Below the pieces are notes generated by a model. It was not told where the DNA came from and ran no database searches. It saw nothing but the letters and a program-made list of their open reading frames with translations. From NCBI GenBank assembly GCA_040755095.1, contig JBFMBH010000012.1:1-51498 (forward strand): 51,498 bases of DNA, written 5' to 3'. Within the stretch, counting starts at the first letter, position 1. The number at the start of each line of letters is the position of its first letter. Shown here in pieces: positions 26,454-36,200 of this stretch. This DNA comes from Thermodesulfobacteriota bacterium. Its GTDB lineage: Bacteria; Desulfobacterota; Desulfobulbia; Desulfobulbales; JBFMBH01. Both the position numbers and the translations under genes were made by a program.

Positions 26454-27833
26454 TCAGGCGGCCGCGTCTTTGAATTCGGCCACCAGGGCCTGGACAGAGG
26501 CCTTGGCGTCGCCGAAGTACATGCGGGTGTTGGGATACGAGAAGAGGGCGTTCTCGATGCCGGCAAAGCCCGGCCTCATGGAGCGCTTGAGGACGATCAC
26601 CGTCTTGGCCCGGTGGGTCTCGATGATGGGCATGCCGTAGATGGGGCTGGACTCGTCGTTCAGGGCCGCCGGGTTGACCACGTCGTTGGCGCCGATCACC
26701 ACACAGACATCCACGGAATCCATGCGCGGGTTGATGTCGTCCATCTCCACCAACTGGTCGTAGGAGACATTGGCCTCGGCGAGAAGAACGTTCATGTGCC
26801 CGGGCATGCGGCCGGCCACCGGGTGGATGGCGTAGACCACCTCGGTGCCGTTCTTCTCCAGGAGATCGCCCAGCTCCCGCACCACATGCTGGGCCTGGGC
26901 TACGGCCAGGCCGTAGCCAGGCACGAAGGCCACCGAGCTTGCCGCCTCCAGGATGGCGTAGACGTCTTCGGCGGAGGCCGGCTTCACCTCCCCTTGCACC
27001 CCCTTGCCCTCCTTCCGGACAGCGGCGCCGAAGCCGCTGAAGAGCACATTGGCCAGGGAGCGGTTCATGGCCCTGCACATGATCCTGGTGAGGATGATGC
27101 CCGAGGCGCCCACCAGGGCGCCGGCCACGATGAGGATGTTGTTGTGGACCACGAAGCCGGCCGCGCAGGCCGCCAGGCCCGAGTAGCTGTTGAGGAGCGA
27201 GATCACCACCGGCATGTCGGCGCCGCCGATGGGGATCACCGACAGGACGCCGAAGGCCAGGGCCACCAGCATAGTCAGCGCCAGAAGCCCATAGTGGCCA
27301 GCCGGATTCAGGGTGAAGAGGAGGCCGGCGAGGACGGTGACGGCGAGGAGCGCGGCATTGACCTGATGCTGGCGAGGAAAGAGCACCGGCCGGCCGGAAA
27401 TCTTCTCGGCCAGCTTGCCGTAGGCGATCATGCTGCCGGAAAAGGTGACGCCGCCGATGAAGGCGGTCAGCACCGTCACCAGACCGATGAAGGCGGACAG
27501 CTCCGGGTCCTGGTGGTATTCGGCCCAGGCCAGGAGCAGGCTGGCCAGACCGCCGAAGCCGTTGAACAGGGCCACCATCTCCGGCATGGCGGTCATGGCC
27601 ACCCGGTGGGCGGCGGTCAGACCGAAGGCAGCGCCGATGGCCACCCCGAAAAAGATCCAGCCGTAGCTGAGGCCCGAATAGCCCAGGGTGAAGATCACCG
27701 CCACCAGCATGCCCACCCCGGACAGGATGTTGCCCCGCCGGGCAGTGGCCGGCGAGCTCAGCATCTTCAGGCCGAGGACGAAGAGCGCTGCGGACACCAC
27801 ATAGACGAAGTTGATGAGGAGCTCCGCGCTCAT
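26454..27833 (-). CDS. pntB: NAD(P) transhydrogenase subunit beta
   Basis: 459 residues. The N-terminal half holds about eight or nine membrane helices forming part of the proton channel (FGLTAAHRVAMTAMPEMVALFNGFGGLAS). The C-terminal NADP(H)-binding domain shows VPGYGLAVAQAQH, YAIHPVAGRMPGHMNVLLAEA, VVIGANDVVNPAA and VLKRSM. Start ATG 27833 overlaps the pntAB stop. Works in the inner membrane, using proton motive force to drive NADH to NADPH hydride transfer. Confidence 0.96.
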   Translation of the reverse strand: MSAELLINFVYVVSAALFVLGLKMLSSPATARRGNILSGVGMLVAVIFTLGYSGLSYGWIFFGVAIGAAFGLTAAHRVAMTAMPEMVALFNGFGGLASLLLAWAEYHQDPELSAFIGLVTVLTAFIGGVTFSGSMIAYGKLAEKISGRPVLFPRQHQVNAALLAVTVLAGLLFTLNPAGHYGLLALTMLVALAFGVLSVIPIGGADMPVVISLLNSYSGLAACAAGFVVHNNILIVAGALVGASGIILTRIMCRAMNRSLANVLFSGFGAAVRKEGKGVQGEVKPASAEDVYAILEAASSVAFVPGYGLAVAQAQHVVRELGDLLEKNGTEVVYAIHPVAGRMPGHMNVLLAEANVSYDQLVEMDDINPRMDSVDVCVVIGANDVVNPAALNDESSPIYGMPIIETHRAKTVIVLKRSMRPGFAGIENALFSYPNTRMYFGDAKASVQALVAEFKDAAA

Positions 27834-28117
27834 CGGTGGTCCTCCTTCTTGCGGAACATCTGCAGCATGCGGTCGGTGACCGCGTAGCCGCCGACGACGT
27901 TCACCGTCGCCAGGGCCACCGCGCACGTGCCGAGGATGATGGCCACGGCAGAATGCTCGCCCTTGAGGGTGGCCAGGGCGCCGATCAGGGTGATGCCGGA
28001 GATGGCGTTGGAGCCGGACATGAGCGGCGTGTGCAGGGTGGATGGCACCTTGGAGATGAGCTCAAAGCCCAAGAAGATGGCCATCACGAAGACAAAGGTC
28101 AGGTAGACCGGTTCCAT
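27830..28117 (-). CDS. pntAB: NAD(P) transhydrogenase subunit alpha, part 2 (membrane)
   Basis: 95 residues, three or four membrane helices; SKVPSTLHTPLMSGSNAISGI is the diagnostic block. It is the membrane part of the alpha subunit, encoded separately as in many bacteria with three-gene transhydrogenases. Nine bases after pntAA; stop overlaps pntB. Confidence 0.95.
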   Translation of the reverse strand: MEPVYLTFVFVMAIFLGFELISKVPSTLHTPLMSGSNAISGITLIGALATLKGEHSAVAIILGTCAVALATVNVVGGYAVTDRMLQMFRKKEDHR

Positions 28118-28126
28118 GGGGGTCCC

Positions 28127-29263
28127 TCACTTGTTCATGATGCTCTTGTAGGTCTCGCTGAAGATGGCACCCTGGTGGGTGACCAGGGCGCCGCGCAGGA
28201 TCTCGTCCTCCAGCCGCAGTTGGAAGGTCTTGGCGTCCTTGTCCCAGAAATGCTCGACGAAGCTGCCCAGATTGGAGGAGAACATCTGGCTGGCGGTCGA
28301 GGCCACGAAGCCCGGCAGGTTGGCGAGCCCGATCACCGACACGCCGTGGATCTCCACCGTCTGGTCCAAGACCGAGCCCTCGACGTTGCCACCGGTCTCA
28401 ACGGCCATGTCCACCACCACCGAGCCGGGCTGCATCTTGGCCAGCATGGCGCTGTCGATGATGCGGGGCGCCCGGCGGCCGAAAACCTGGGCGGTGGTGA
28501 TGACGATGTCCGCCTGGGCGCAGGCCCTGGCCATCCCCTCCTTCTGGAGGGCCAGTTGGGCCGGGGTCAGGGCCTTGGCGTAGCCGTCTTTGGTCTGGCC
28601 GGTCTCGCCCAGGTCGATGGCCAGGAACTTGGCCCCCAGGGACTGGACCTGCTCGGCCACCACCGGCCGGGTGTCGAAGGCCTCCACCCGGGCACCGAGG
28701 CGGCGGGCGGTGGCAATGGCCTGCAGGCCGGCCACCCCGGCACCGATGATGAAGACCCGCGCCGGCTTGATGGTGCCGGCCGGGGTGGTGAGCATGGGAA
28801 AGATCTTGTCCAGACGGGCGGCGGCCAGGACGACCGCCACATACCCCCCCAGATTGGCCTGGGAGGAGAGGACATCCATCTTCTGGGCCAGGGTGGTGCG
28901 GGGGAGCATCTCCAGGCTGACGGCGCTGATGCCCGCCTCCCGGAGGGCGGCCAGGAGCTCCGGCTCGTTGAAGGGGTCCAGGTAGGAGACCTGGATGGCG
29001 CCCCGCCGCATGCGGCCGATCTCCTCCAGGGGGGGCTTCCGGAGGCGCAGGATGAGATCGGCGCTCGCCAGGAGGGCATCCCGATCCGCCTGGACCCGGG
29101 CGCCAGCCCGGACGTACGCCTCGTCGGCCAGCCGGCAGGTGCTCCCCAGACCGGCCTCCACCTCCACCTCGGCCCCCAGCTTCACCAGCTTCTCCACCGT
29201 CGGGGGGATGATCGGCACCCGCTTCTCCCCGGGGTGGGTCTCTCGTACGACGGCAATCTGCAT
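28127..29263 (-). CDS. pntAA: NAD(P) transhydrogenase subunit alpha, part 1 (NAD(H)-binding)
   Basis: 378 residues, alanine dehydrogenase/PNT fold: MQIAVVRETHPGEKRVPI at the start, Rossmann motif VFIIGAGVAGLQAIATARRLGA near 170, and VVDMAVETGGNVEGS near 275. Start ATG 29263 with GGAGGG 7 bases before it. The NAD(H)-binding soluble domain of the three-gene transhydrogenase. It diverges from the hdr cluster across a 369-base gap. Confidence 0.96.
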   Translation of the reverse strand: MQIAVVRETHPGEKRVPIIPPTVEKLVKLGAEVEVEAGLGSTCRLADEAYVRAGARVQADRDALLASADLILRLRKPPLEEIGRMRRGAIQVSYLDPFNEPELLAALREAGISAVSLEMLPRTTLAQKMDVLSSQANLGGYVAVVLAAARLDKIFPMLTTPAGTIKPARVFIIGAGVAGLQAIATARRLGARVEAFDTRPVVAEQVQSLGAKFLAIDLGETGQTKDGYAKALTPAQLALQKEGMARACAQADIVITTAQVFGRRAPRIIDSAMLAKMQPGSVVVDMAVETGGNVEGSVLDQTVEIHGVSVIGLANLPGFVASTASQMFSSNLGSFVEHFWDKDAKTFQLRLEDEILRGALVTHQGAIFSETYKSIMNK

Positions 29264-29460
29264 CGACTTCCCTCCTTCGTTGCTGGCGCCGGCAGGACCT
29301 CTCGCGGTCCATACGGCCCCGGGAATCTGTCCAGCCGCGGGTCCCACACGGGAAGGCCATCTATACTAGCTATCTCGGGAAAAAGCTACCCTCAGGGAGA
29401 CGCTTCTGCCGGGGCCTGGCGTACCGCGCTCCCCGCCAGCCCGGGAAACCGGTCAACCGA

Positions 29461-29508
29461 GCCGGCTCCAGGGCAGTGGCCTCACCCCTGGAACAAGGCT
29501 TTTTTTTT
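29461..29508 (+). terminator. intrinsic-terminator-like hairpin upstream of hdrC
   Basis: CCAGGG (29468-29473) pairs with CCCTGG (29486-29491). An inner GTG/CAC stem and an outer GCC/GGC closing pair extend it. Nine Ts follow at 29500-29508. No plus-strand gene precedes it, so it may end an unannotated small RNA or antisense transcript, or act as a leader attenuator. Confidence 0.45.
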
Positions 29509-29518
29509 CCGACGAAGC

Positions 29519-29527
29519 TGCTATATT
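29519..29527 (+). promoter_or_regulatory. extended -10 promoter candidate for hdrCBA
   Basis: TGC followed by TATATT fits an extended -10 (TGnTATAAT, one mismatch). No good -35 is present, as allowed for this class. Transcription would start near 29534, about 100 bases before hdrC. Confidence 0.4.
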
Positions 29528-29632
29528 GAGCGGTCAGGCATTTCGGTATGCGCCCCTGATCCTTCACTGCTGCCTGACTGCAGAGACAGGCGGGGGGGGC
29601 TCCACATCCTTCCTGACCCTGGTAATGCGGAC

Positions 29633-30220
29633 ATGATGCGGGTAGGAGCAACAGCGACCCAGGGGCTCTTCCTGGAGGAAGTCAGCCGGCTTGCCGGCGT
29701 CGAGATCGCCGGCTGCTACCAGTGCGGCAAGTGCTCCGCCGGCTGCCCCATGGCCGACGAGATGGACATTCTGCCCAACCAGGTGCTTCGTCTCATCCAG
29801 CTCAATGCCCAGGACGAGCTGCTGGCGGCCAACGGCTTCTGGCGCTGTGTCTCCTGCCAGACCTGCAGCAGCCGCTGCCCCAAGGGTATCGACGCCGCCC
29901 GGGTGATGGACACCCTGAAGATCCTGGCCGTAAGCCGGGGCTGGCGTCCCAAGGACCGGCTGGTGGCTATCCTGCAACGGCTTTTTCTGGCCAACATCCG
30001 GCGCCATGGCCGCCTTCAGGAGCTGGAGCTGGCAGCCCTGTTCAACCTCCGCTCCTTCCGCCCCTTCCAGGATATTCGGCTGGTCCCGAAGCTCCACGCC
30101 CGGGGCAAGCTGTCCCTGGCCCGACACGAGACCCGAGACATCCACTCCGTGCAGCGGATCTTTGAGCTGGCCCGGCCCTTCGACCGCCCGGCCAGCACCT
30201 CGGAAGGTCACCGTCCATGA
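29633..30220 (+). CDS. hdrC: heterodisulfide reductase-like subunit C
   Basis: 195 residues. Two [4Fe-4S] motifs, CYQCGKCSAGCP (about 29-40) and CVSCQTCSSRCP (about 72-83), in the HdrC arrangement. Passes electrons between HdrA and the catalytic HdrB. Two ATGs stand side by side at 29633 and 29636; the first is used. The stop overlaps hdrB (ATGA). In bacteria the physiological substrate of HdrBC is not CoM-S-S-CoB but an unidentified thiol/disulfide or another carrier. Confidence 0.93.
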   Translation: MMRVGATATQGLFLEEVSRLAGVEIAGCYQCGKCSAGCPMADEMDILPNQVLRLIQLNAQDELLAANGFWRCVSCQTCSSRCPKGIDAARVMDTLKILAVSRGWRPKDRLVAILQRLFLANIRRHGRLQELELAALFNLRSFRPFQDIRLVPKLHARGKLSLARHETRDIHSVQRIFELARPFDRPASTSEGHRP

Positions 30221-31089
30221 GCGCCCTGGCCTACTATCCCGGCTGCTCCTCCCATGCCTCCTCCCGGGAGTACGAGCTTTCCTGCCGGGCCCTCTTCCCC
30301 TACCTGGGCCTGGCACCGGTGGAGGTCACCGACTGGAGCTGCTGCGGCGCCAGTGCGGCCCATGGGGTGAGCGACGAGCTGGCGGTCGCTTTGCCTCTCC
30401 GGAACCTGGCCATCGCCGAGGCCATGGCGGCCACGGCGATCATGACCCCCTGCGCGGCCTGCTACGACCGTCTCCGGCACGCCGCGGCAGCGGTGGCCGG
30501 CAACGCCCCCCTCAAGGCCCGCATGACTGAGCTGGTGGGGGTGGCCTTTCGCGGCACCGTGGCGGTGCACCATCTCGTGGACCTGCTCCATGACCAGGTG
30601 GGCGCCGACCGGATCCGAGCCCGCACCACCCGCTCCCTGGCTGGCCTCAAGGTCGCGTGCTACTACGGCTGCCTTCTGGTGCGGCCCCCCGGCGGGGCGG
30701 TGGTGGACCAGCGTCCGGAGGATCCGTGTGCCATGGACGAGCTGGCAGCCGCGGTGGGCGCCGAGCCCGTGTCCTGGCCGCACAAGACCGAATGCTGCGG
30801 CGCCGCGGCGGTGATCCCCCATCCTGAGTCGGTGGTCCGCCTGGTGGGCCGCCTTGCCGGCGCCGCCCGCCTGGCCGGCGCCCATTGCCTGGTGGCGGCC
30901 TGCCCCTTGTGCCACGGCAACCTCGACATGCGCCAGGAGGAGGCAGTGCGCCAGGGCCAGCTGGCCGCCCCTTTGCCGGTGCTCTATCTCAGCCAGCTCC
31001 TGGGGCTGGCCGTGGGCCTGGCCCCCGAGGTCCTGGGGCTGGGGCTGCATTTCGTGGACACCGCTCCGGTTCTGGCCGCCATCTCCTGA
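30217..31089 (+). CDS. hdrB: heterodisulfide reductase-like subunit B
   Basis: 290 residues, two CCG domains binding noncubane iron-sulfur clusters: YYPGC, WSCCGAS and TPCAACYDRL in the first; ACYYGC, TECCGAAA and ACPLCHGNLD in the second. All cysteines of both motifs appear present, so both catalytic clusters should form. Start ATG 30217 overlaps hdrC; hdrA follows 11 bases later. Confidence 0.94.
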   Translation: MSALAYYPGCSSHASSREYELSCRALFPYLGLAPVEVTDWSCCGASAAHGVSDELAVALPLRNLAIAEAMAATAIMTPCAACYDRLRHAAAAVAGNAPLKARMTELVGVAFRGTVAVHHLVDLLHDQVGADRIRARTTRSLAGLKVACYYGCLLVRPPGGAVVDQRPEDPCAMDELAAAVGAEPVSWPHKTECCGAAAVIPHPESVVRLVGRLAGAARLAGAHCLVAACPLCHGNLDMRQEEAVRQGQLAAPLPVLYLSQLLGLAVGLAPEVLGLGLHFVDTAPVLAAIS

Positions 31090-31100
31090 CAGGCACCTTC

Positions 31101-33071
31101 ATGAAGCCCAAGAAGCAGAAACGCGTCGGCGCCTTTGTCTGCCGTTGCGGCATCAACATCGGCTCGGTGGTGGATACCCGGGAGGTGGCCGCGGCCCTGG
31201 GCCAGCGGCCCGACGTGGCGGTGGCCCAGGAATACGTCTACATGTGCTCCGATCCGGGCCAGGAGCTCATCCGCCAGGCGGTGGAGAAGGAGGGCCTGGA
31301 TGCGGTGGTGGTGGGCTGCTGCACCCCCAACCTCCATCTGAAGACCTTCCGCAAGGCCGCCGGCACCAGGGGCGTCAATCCCTTCCAGGTCGAGGTGGCC
31401 AACATCCGGGAGCAGTGTGCCTGGGTGCACCAGGAGGACAAGGCCGCTGCCACCCGGAAGGCCATCCGGATCATCGGCTCCCTGGTGGACAAGGCCCATG
31501 GCAACCGGGCCCTCACCCCGGCCAAGGTGGGCATCAGGAAGAGGGCCCTGGTGATCGGCGCCGGCATCGCCGGCATCCAGGCGGCGCTGGACATCGCCGA
31601 TGCCGGCTACCCGGTGCTCCTGGCCGACCGGCTGCCCAACATCGGCGGCCGCATGGCTCAGCTCTCCGAGACCTTCCCCACCCTGGACTGCTCCCAGTGC
31701 ATCCTCACCCCCCGCACCGTGGAGTGCGGCCAGCACCCCAACATCGAGCTTTTGACCTACGCCGAGGTGGAGGCGGTCTCGGGCTTCATCGGCAACTTCA
31801 CGGTGCGGATCCGGAAGAAGGCCACCTACGTGGACTGGGACAAATGCGTCGGCTGCGGCATCTGCACCCAGAAATGCCCCAGCAAGGTCAGCTCCCAGTT
31901 CGACCGCGGCCTGGTGGACCGGCGGGCAATCTCCATCCCCTTCCCCCAGGCGATCCCCAACCGGGCCACCCTGGACGCGGCCCACTGCCGGCAGCTGGGC
32001 CGGGGCAAGGCCTGCGGCGTCTGCGCCAAGGTCTGCCCGGCTGGTGCCATCGACTACGCCATGCAGGACCGGGTCATTGAAGAGGAGGTGGGGGCGATCG
32101 TGGTCGCCACCGGCTACGACCTCTTCGCCAAGGCCCAGGTGGGGGAATACGGCTACGGCCAGATCAGGGACGTCGTCGACGGCCTGGAGTTCGAGCGCAT
32201 CCTTTCTGCCTCCGGGCCGTTTGCCGGCCAGGTGCGGCGACCCTCGGACGGCAAAGAGCCGCAGACCGTAGTCTTCATCAAGTGCGTCGGCTCCCGGGAC
32301 CCCGAGCACGGCTACCCGTACTGCTCGAAGATCTGCTGCATGTACACCGCCAAGCAGGCCATGCTCTACAAGCATCGGGTGCACCACGGCCGGGCGTACA
32401 TCTTCTACATCGATGTCCGCACCCCGGGCAAGGACTACGAGGAGTTCTACCAGCGCACCCAGGCGGAGGGGGTCACCTATGTCCGGGGCCGGGTCTCCCG
32501 CCTGTACCAGGAGGGGGAGCGGATCGTCGTCCAGGGGGTGGATACCCTGGTGGGCAGGAAGGTGGAGGTGACCGCCGACCTGGTGGTCCTGGCCACCGCG
32601 GTCACGCCCAGCCAGGGCGCCAAGGATCTGGCCAGGAAGCTCAACCTGGCCACCAACGAGCACGGCTTCTTCAGCGAGGCCCATCCCAAGATGCGGCCGG
32701 TGGAGAGCATCACCTCCGGCTTTTTCCTGGCCGGCACCTGTGTCGGGCCCCGGGACATCCCGGAGACCGTGGCCCATGCCAGCGGCGCGGCCAGCAAGGT
32801 CCTGGCCCTGTTCTCCAGGGAGGCCCTGGAGACCGACCCGGTCATCGCCACGGTGGACCAGGAGATCTGCTCCGGCTGCGGCCTGTGCGTGGCTGCCTGC
32901 GCCTACGGCGCCCGGCAGCTGGACCCCAAGCGGCACAAGGCCACGGTCATCGTCTCCCTGTGTCAGGGCTGCGGCGCCTGCGCCATGGTCTGCCCCAACA
33001 GCGCCACCCAGCATGAGAACTTCCGCACCGACCAGATTATGGCCATGGTGGATGATCTGGTGTTGGCGTGA
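31101..33071 (+). CDS. hdrA: heterodisulfide reductase-like subunit A
   Basis: 656 residues, the standard HdrA form. N-terminal cluster-binding domain (VGAFVCRCGINIG), FAD Rossmann motif VIGAGIAGIQAALD near 152, CSQCILTPRTVEC, inserted ferredoxin CVGCGICTQKCP near 250 and CGVCAKVCPAG, KCVGSRDPEHGYPYC, and a C-terminal two-cluster ferredoxin (CSGCGLCVAAC near 590, CQGCGACAMVCP near 621). HdrA carries the bifurcating flavin in methanogen complexes. ATG 31101 was chosen because the protein then begins MKPKKQKRVGAFVC, as in relatives. With hdrC and hdrB it forms a complete HdrABC. Confidence 0.95.
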   Translation: MKPKKQKRVGAFVCRCGINIGSVVDTREVAAALGQRPDVAVAQEYVYMCSDPGQELIRQAVEKEGLDAVVVGCCTPNLHLKTFRKAAGTRGVNPFQVEVANIREQCAWVHQEDKAAATRKAIRIIGSLVDKAHGNRALTPAKVGIRKRALVIGAGIAGIQAALDIADAGYPVLLADRLPNIGGRMAQLSETFPTLDCSQCILTPRTVECGQHPNIELLTYAEVEAVSGFIGNFTVRIRKKATYVDWDKCVGCGICTQKCPSKVSSQFDRGLVDRRAISIPFPQAIPNRATLDAAHCRQLGRGKACGVCAKVCPAGAIDYAMQDRVIEEEVGAIVVATGYDLFAKAQVGEYGYGQIRDVVDGLEFERILSASGPFAGQVRRPSDGKEPQTVVFIKCVGSRDPEHGYPYCSKICCMYTAKQAMLYKHRVHHGRAYIFYIDVRTPGKDYEEFYQRTQAEGVTYVRGRVSRLYQEGERIVVQGVDTLVGRKVEVTADLVVLATAVTPSQGAKDLARKLNLATNEHGFFSEAHPKMRPVESITSGFFLAGTCVGPRDIPETVAHASGAASKVLALFSREALETDPVIATVDQEICSGCGLCVAACAYGARQLDPKRHKATVIVSLCQGCGACAMVCPNSATQHENFRTDQIMAMVDDLVLA

Positions 33072-33102
33072 TGCGGCGCTGGCCGGGCAGTGGGCGGACG
33101 GG

Positions 33103-33188
33103 ATGGACGCTATGGACAAGATGGACCCCATGGACCAGGGGCCCAGGTCCATACCGTCCATGATGTCCATACGGTCCATACCGTCCAT
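33103..33188 (+). repeat. 9-base-phased ATGGAC / GTCCAT inverted array between two hdrA genes
   Basis: ATGGAC occurs at 33103, 33112, 33121 and 33130, exactly nine bases apart. After an 11-base GC loop, its reverse complement GTCCAT occurs at 33147, 33156, 33165, 33174 and 33183, again nine apart. The two halves can pair into a long hairpin. It lies in the 162-base gap after hdrA and has no ribosome site of its own. Confidence 0.8.
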
Positions 33189-33233
33189 CCTGAACAAGCA
33201 GACCCAACCAAGGAAGAACGAGCCTCGGATGCC

Positions 33234-36200
33234 ATGAGCCACGAAGAAGGAAAGCCGGTCGGCGCCGTGGTGGTGGTCGGGGCCGGCATCGCCGGCATGC
33301 AGGCCAGCCTCGATCTCGCCGAGATGGGCTTCAAGGTCTATCTGGTGGAGGAGAAGCCCGCCATCGGCGGTGTGGTGCCCCAGCTGGACAAGACCTTCCC
33401 CACCAACGACTGCGCCATGTGCATCCTGGCGCCCAAGCTGGTGGAGACCGGCCGCCATCCCAACATCGAGATCCTCATCAATGCCCAGGTCGAGGCGGTC
33501 ACCGGCACGCCCGGCAACTTCGCGGTCACGATCCGCCGCCGGGCCACCTGCGTGGACCCCAGCCGCTGCAACGGCTGCGGCGAGTGCGAGACCAGCTGCC
33601 CGGTGGTCCTGAAGAGCGAGCACGACGAGGGCCTCGCCCCCCGGCGGGCCATCTATCGCCGCTATCCCCAGGCCATCCCCAACGCCTTTGCCATCGACAA
33701 GCGGGGGGTCTCCCCCTGCCGGACGGCCTGTCCTGCGGGCATCAACATCCACGGCTACGTGGCCCTGATTCGGGCCGGCAAGTATGCCGAGGCCTATCGG
33801 CTGATCACCGCGGCCTTGCCGTTCCCTGGCATCTGCGGCCGCGCCTGCCATCACCCCTGCGAGCTGGCCTGCAACCGCAAGGACCTGGACCAGGCCATCT
33901 CCATCCGCAACCTCAAGCGCTTCGTGGCGGACCAGCTGGCGGCTGGCGGGCCGCTGCCGGCCCTGGTGCCGGCCCCCCCGGAGAAGCGGCCGGAGCGGAT
34001 CGCCATCATCGGTGCCGGCCCGGCCGGGCTGACCGTCGCCAAGGAACTCCTGGGCCGGGGCTTCCCGGTGAAGATCTTCGACGCCGCACCGGTGCCGGGC
34101 GGCATGATGGCCCTGGGCATTCCCAGCTACCGGCTGCCCCGCAGCCTGGTCCAGGGTGAGGTGGGCCGGGTCCTGGAGCTGGGAGCCGAGCTGGAGCTGG
34201 GGGTCCGGGTGGACGCCGCCAGACTTGCCGAGCTTCTGGCCGGCGAGTTTGTTGCAGCGGTCATCGCCATTGGCGCCCACCGGGGCCACAAGATCCCCCT
34301 GCCCGGGGCCGAGCACCCGGACTGCCTGGAGGCGATCAGCTTCCTGCGCCGGATCAACCTGGGCGAGGCGGTGACGGTGGGCCGGCGGGTGGTGGTGGTG
34401 GGCGGCGGCAACGTGGCCATGGATGTGGCCCGCTCCGCCCGGCGCCTGGGCGCCAGGGAGGTGCATCTGGTCTGTCTGGAGGCCCGGCGGCAGATGCCAG
34501 CCCACAAATGGGAGCAGGAAGAGGCCCTGGAGGAGGGGGTGATCTTCCACACCTCCCGGGGGCCGAAAAGGGTCGTGGTGGAGGAGGGCCGCGTGGCCGG
34601 CCTGGAGACCCTGGCCTGCAACGCGGTCTTCGACGCCACCGGCGCCTTCAAGCCGTCCCTGGCTCCGGGCACCGAGGAGATCCTGGCCGCGGAGACGGTG
34701 ATTCTGGCCGTGGGCCAAGGCCTGGACACCCAGGCCTTCGAAGGCCTGGTGGCCCGGGATGGCCGCGGCCGCATCCAGGTCGACCCCATCACCTTCCAGA
34801 GCAGCCAGCCGAACATCTTTGCCGCTGGCGACGTGGTCACCGGCCCGGCCTCGGTGGTGGGCGCGGTGGGCCAGGGCCGGGCCGTGGCCGAGTCCATCAG
34901 CCGCCTTTTCTCCGGCCAGGATCTGGCCGCCGGCCGGGCACCGGTGGATATCGAGACCGCCCGGATCCGGGCCGATTACCGGCTGCGGCGGCCGCGGATC
35001 GAGCCGGCCGTGGCGGCGGCGAGCGACCGGGTGCAGGACTGGCGGGAGATCGAGCGGGCCTTCACCGAGGAGGAGGCCCGGGCCGAGGCGGACCGCTGTC
35101 TCAACTGCGGTGGCTGCTCGGAGTGCCTGCAGTGCGTGGCCACCTGCAAGCGCCAGGCGGTCAATCATGGGGACACCGACCGGCTCATCGCGGTGCAGGC
35201 TGGCGCCGTCCTTCTGTCCCCAGGCTTCGAGAAGTGGCATCCCGAAGAGAAGCGGGCCTATGCCTACGGCCGGAGCCCCAACATCCTCACCAGCCCGGAA
35301 TTCGAGCGGATCCTCTCCGCCTCCGGCCCCTACGGCGGCCACCTGATCCGGCCCTCGGACCACCGGGAGCCGAAGCGGATCGCCTTTCTCCAGTGCATGG
35401 GCTCCCGGGACCCGTCCATCGGCTGCACCTACTGCTCGTCGGTGTGCTGCATGTACGCGGTCAAGGAGGCGGTGATCGCCAAGGAGCACTCCCGGGAGCC
35501 CCTGGAGTGCCACGTCTTTTTCATGGACATGCGGGCCTTCGGCAAGGGCTTCGAGAAGTACTACCAGCGGGCGGCGGGCGAGTATGGGGTCCGGTTCCGG
35601 CGCCAGCGGGTGCCGTCGCTTACCCCTCTTGAGAACGGCGACGTCGAGGTGCGGGTCCTGGGCGAGGACGGCCGGGTCCATACCGAGGCCTTTGACATGG
35701 TGGTGCTGGCGGTGGGCATGCGGCCGGCCAAGACCATGCCGGAGGTCAGCCGCATCACCGGCGCCGCCCTGGGGAAGGAAGGCTTCCTGGCCACCCGGCC
35801 CTTCGCCAAGGAGCAGACGGAGCAGCCGGGCATCTTCGCTGCTGGCGCCGCCACCGAGCCCATGGACATCCCGGAGACGGTAGCCCGGGCCTCGGCGGCT
35901 GCCGGGGCGGTGGCCGAGCTTTTGGCCGGCGCCCGCGGCTCTCTGGTCAGCCGCAAGGAGTTCCCGCCGGACCTGGACGTGGCTGACCAGGACGCCCGGA
36001 TCGGCGTCTTTGTCTGCGCCTGCGGCATCAACATCGGCGGCGTCGTCAATGTCCAGGAGGTGGCGGCCTATGCCCGCCGCTTCCCCGGGGTGGTGCACGC
36101 GGAGCACAATCTCTACACCTGCTCCCAGGACACCCAGGAGATCATCAAGGCCAAGATCGAGGAGCACCGCCTCAACCGGGTGCTGGTGGCCTCGTGCACG

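Larger units (their letters stand above)
29264..29632. other. divergent intergenic region pntAA / hdrC
   Basis: 369 bases without a gene. On the minus strand a weak -10-like TATAGA (about 29365-29360) may serve pntAA; no good -35 accompanies it. On the plus strand a hairpin with a nine-T run (29461-29508) is followed at once by an extended -10 box (29519-29527) suited to hdrC. The stretch 29380-29460 is GC-rich and shows nothing clear; it could be the body of a small RNA ending at the T-run. Confidence 0.5.

Noticed and set aside
27836-29632. Extension of the hdrC frame about 1.8 kb upstream
   Set aside because: The extension is antisense to pntAA and pntAB and is not protein-like. HdrC homology begins right after the paired ATGs at 29633-29638.
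33090-33234. Coding reading of the ATGGAC array (fused to the start of the giant HdrA on the plus strand, or M-D-x repeat on the minus strand)
   Set aside because: The giant protein begins in its family-like form at ATG 33234. The repeat has mirror symmetry and no ribosome site, as expected for a hairpin rather than a peptide.
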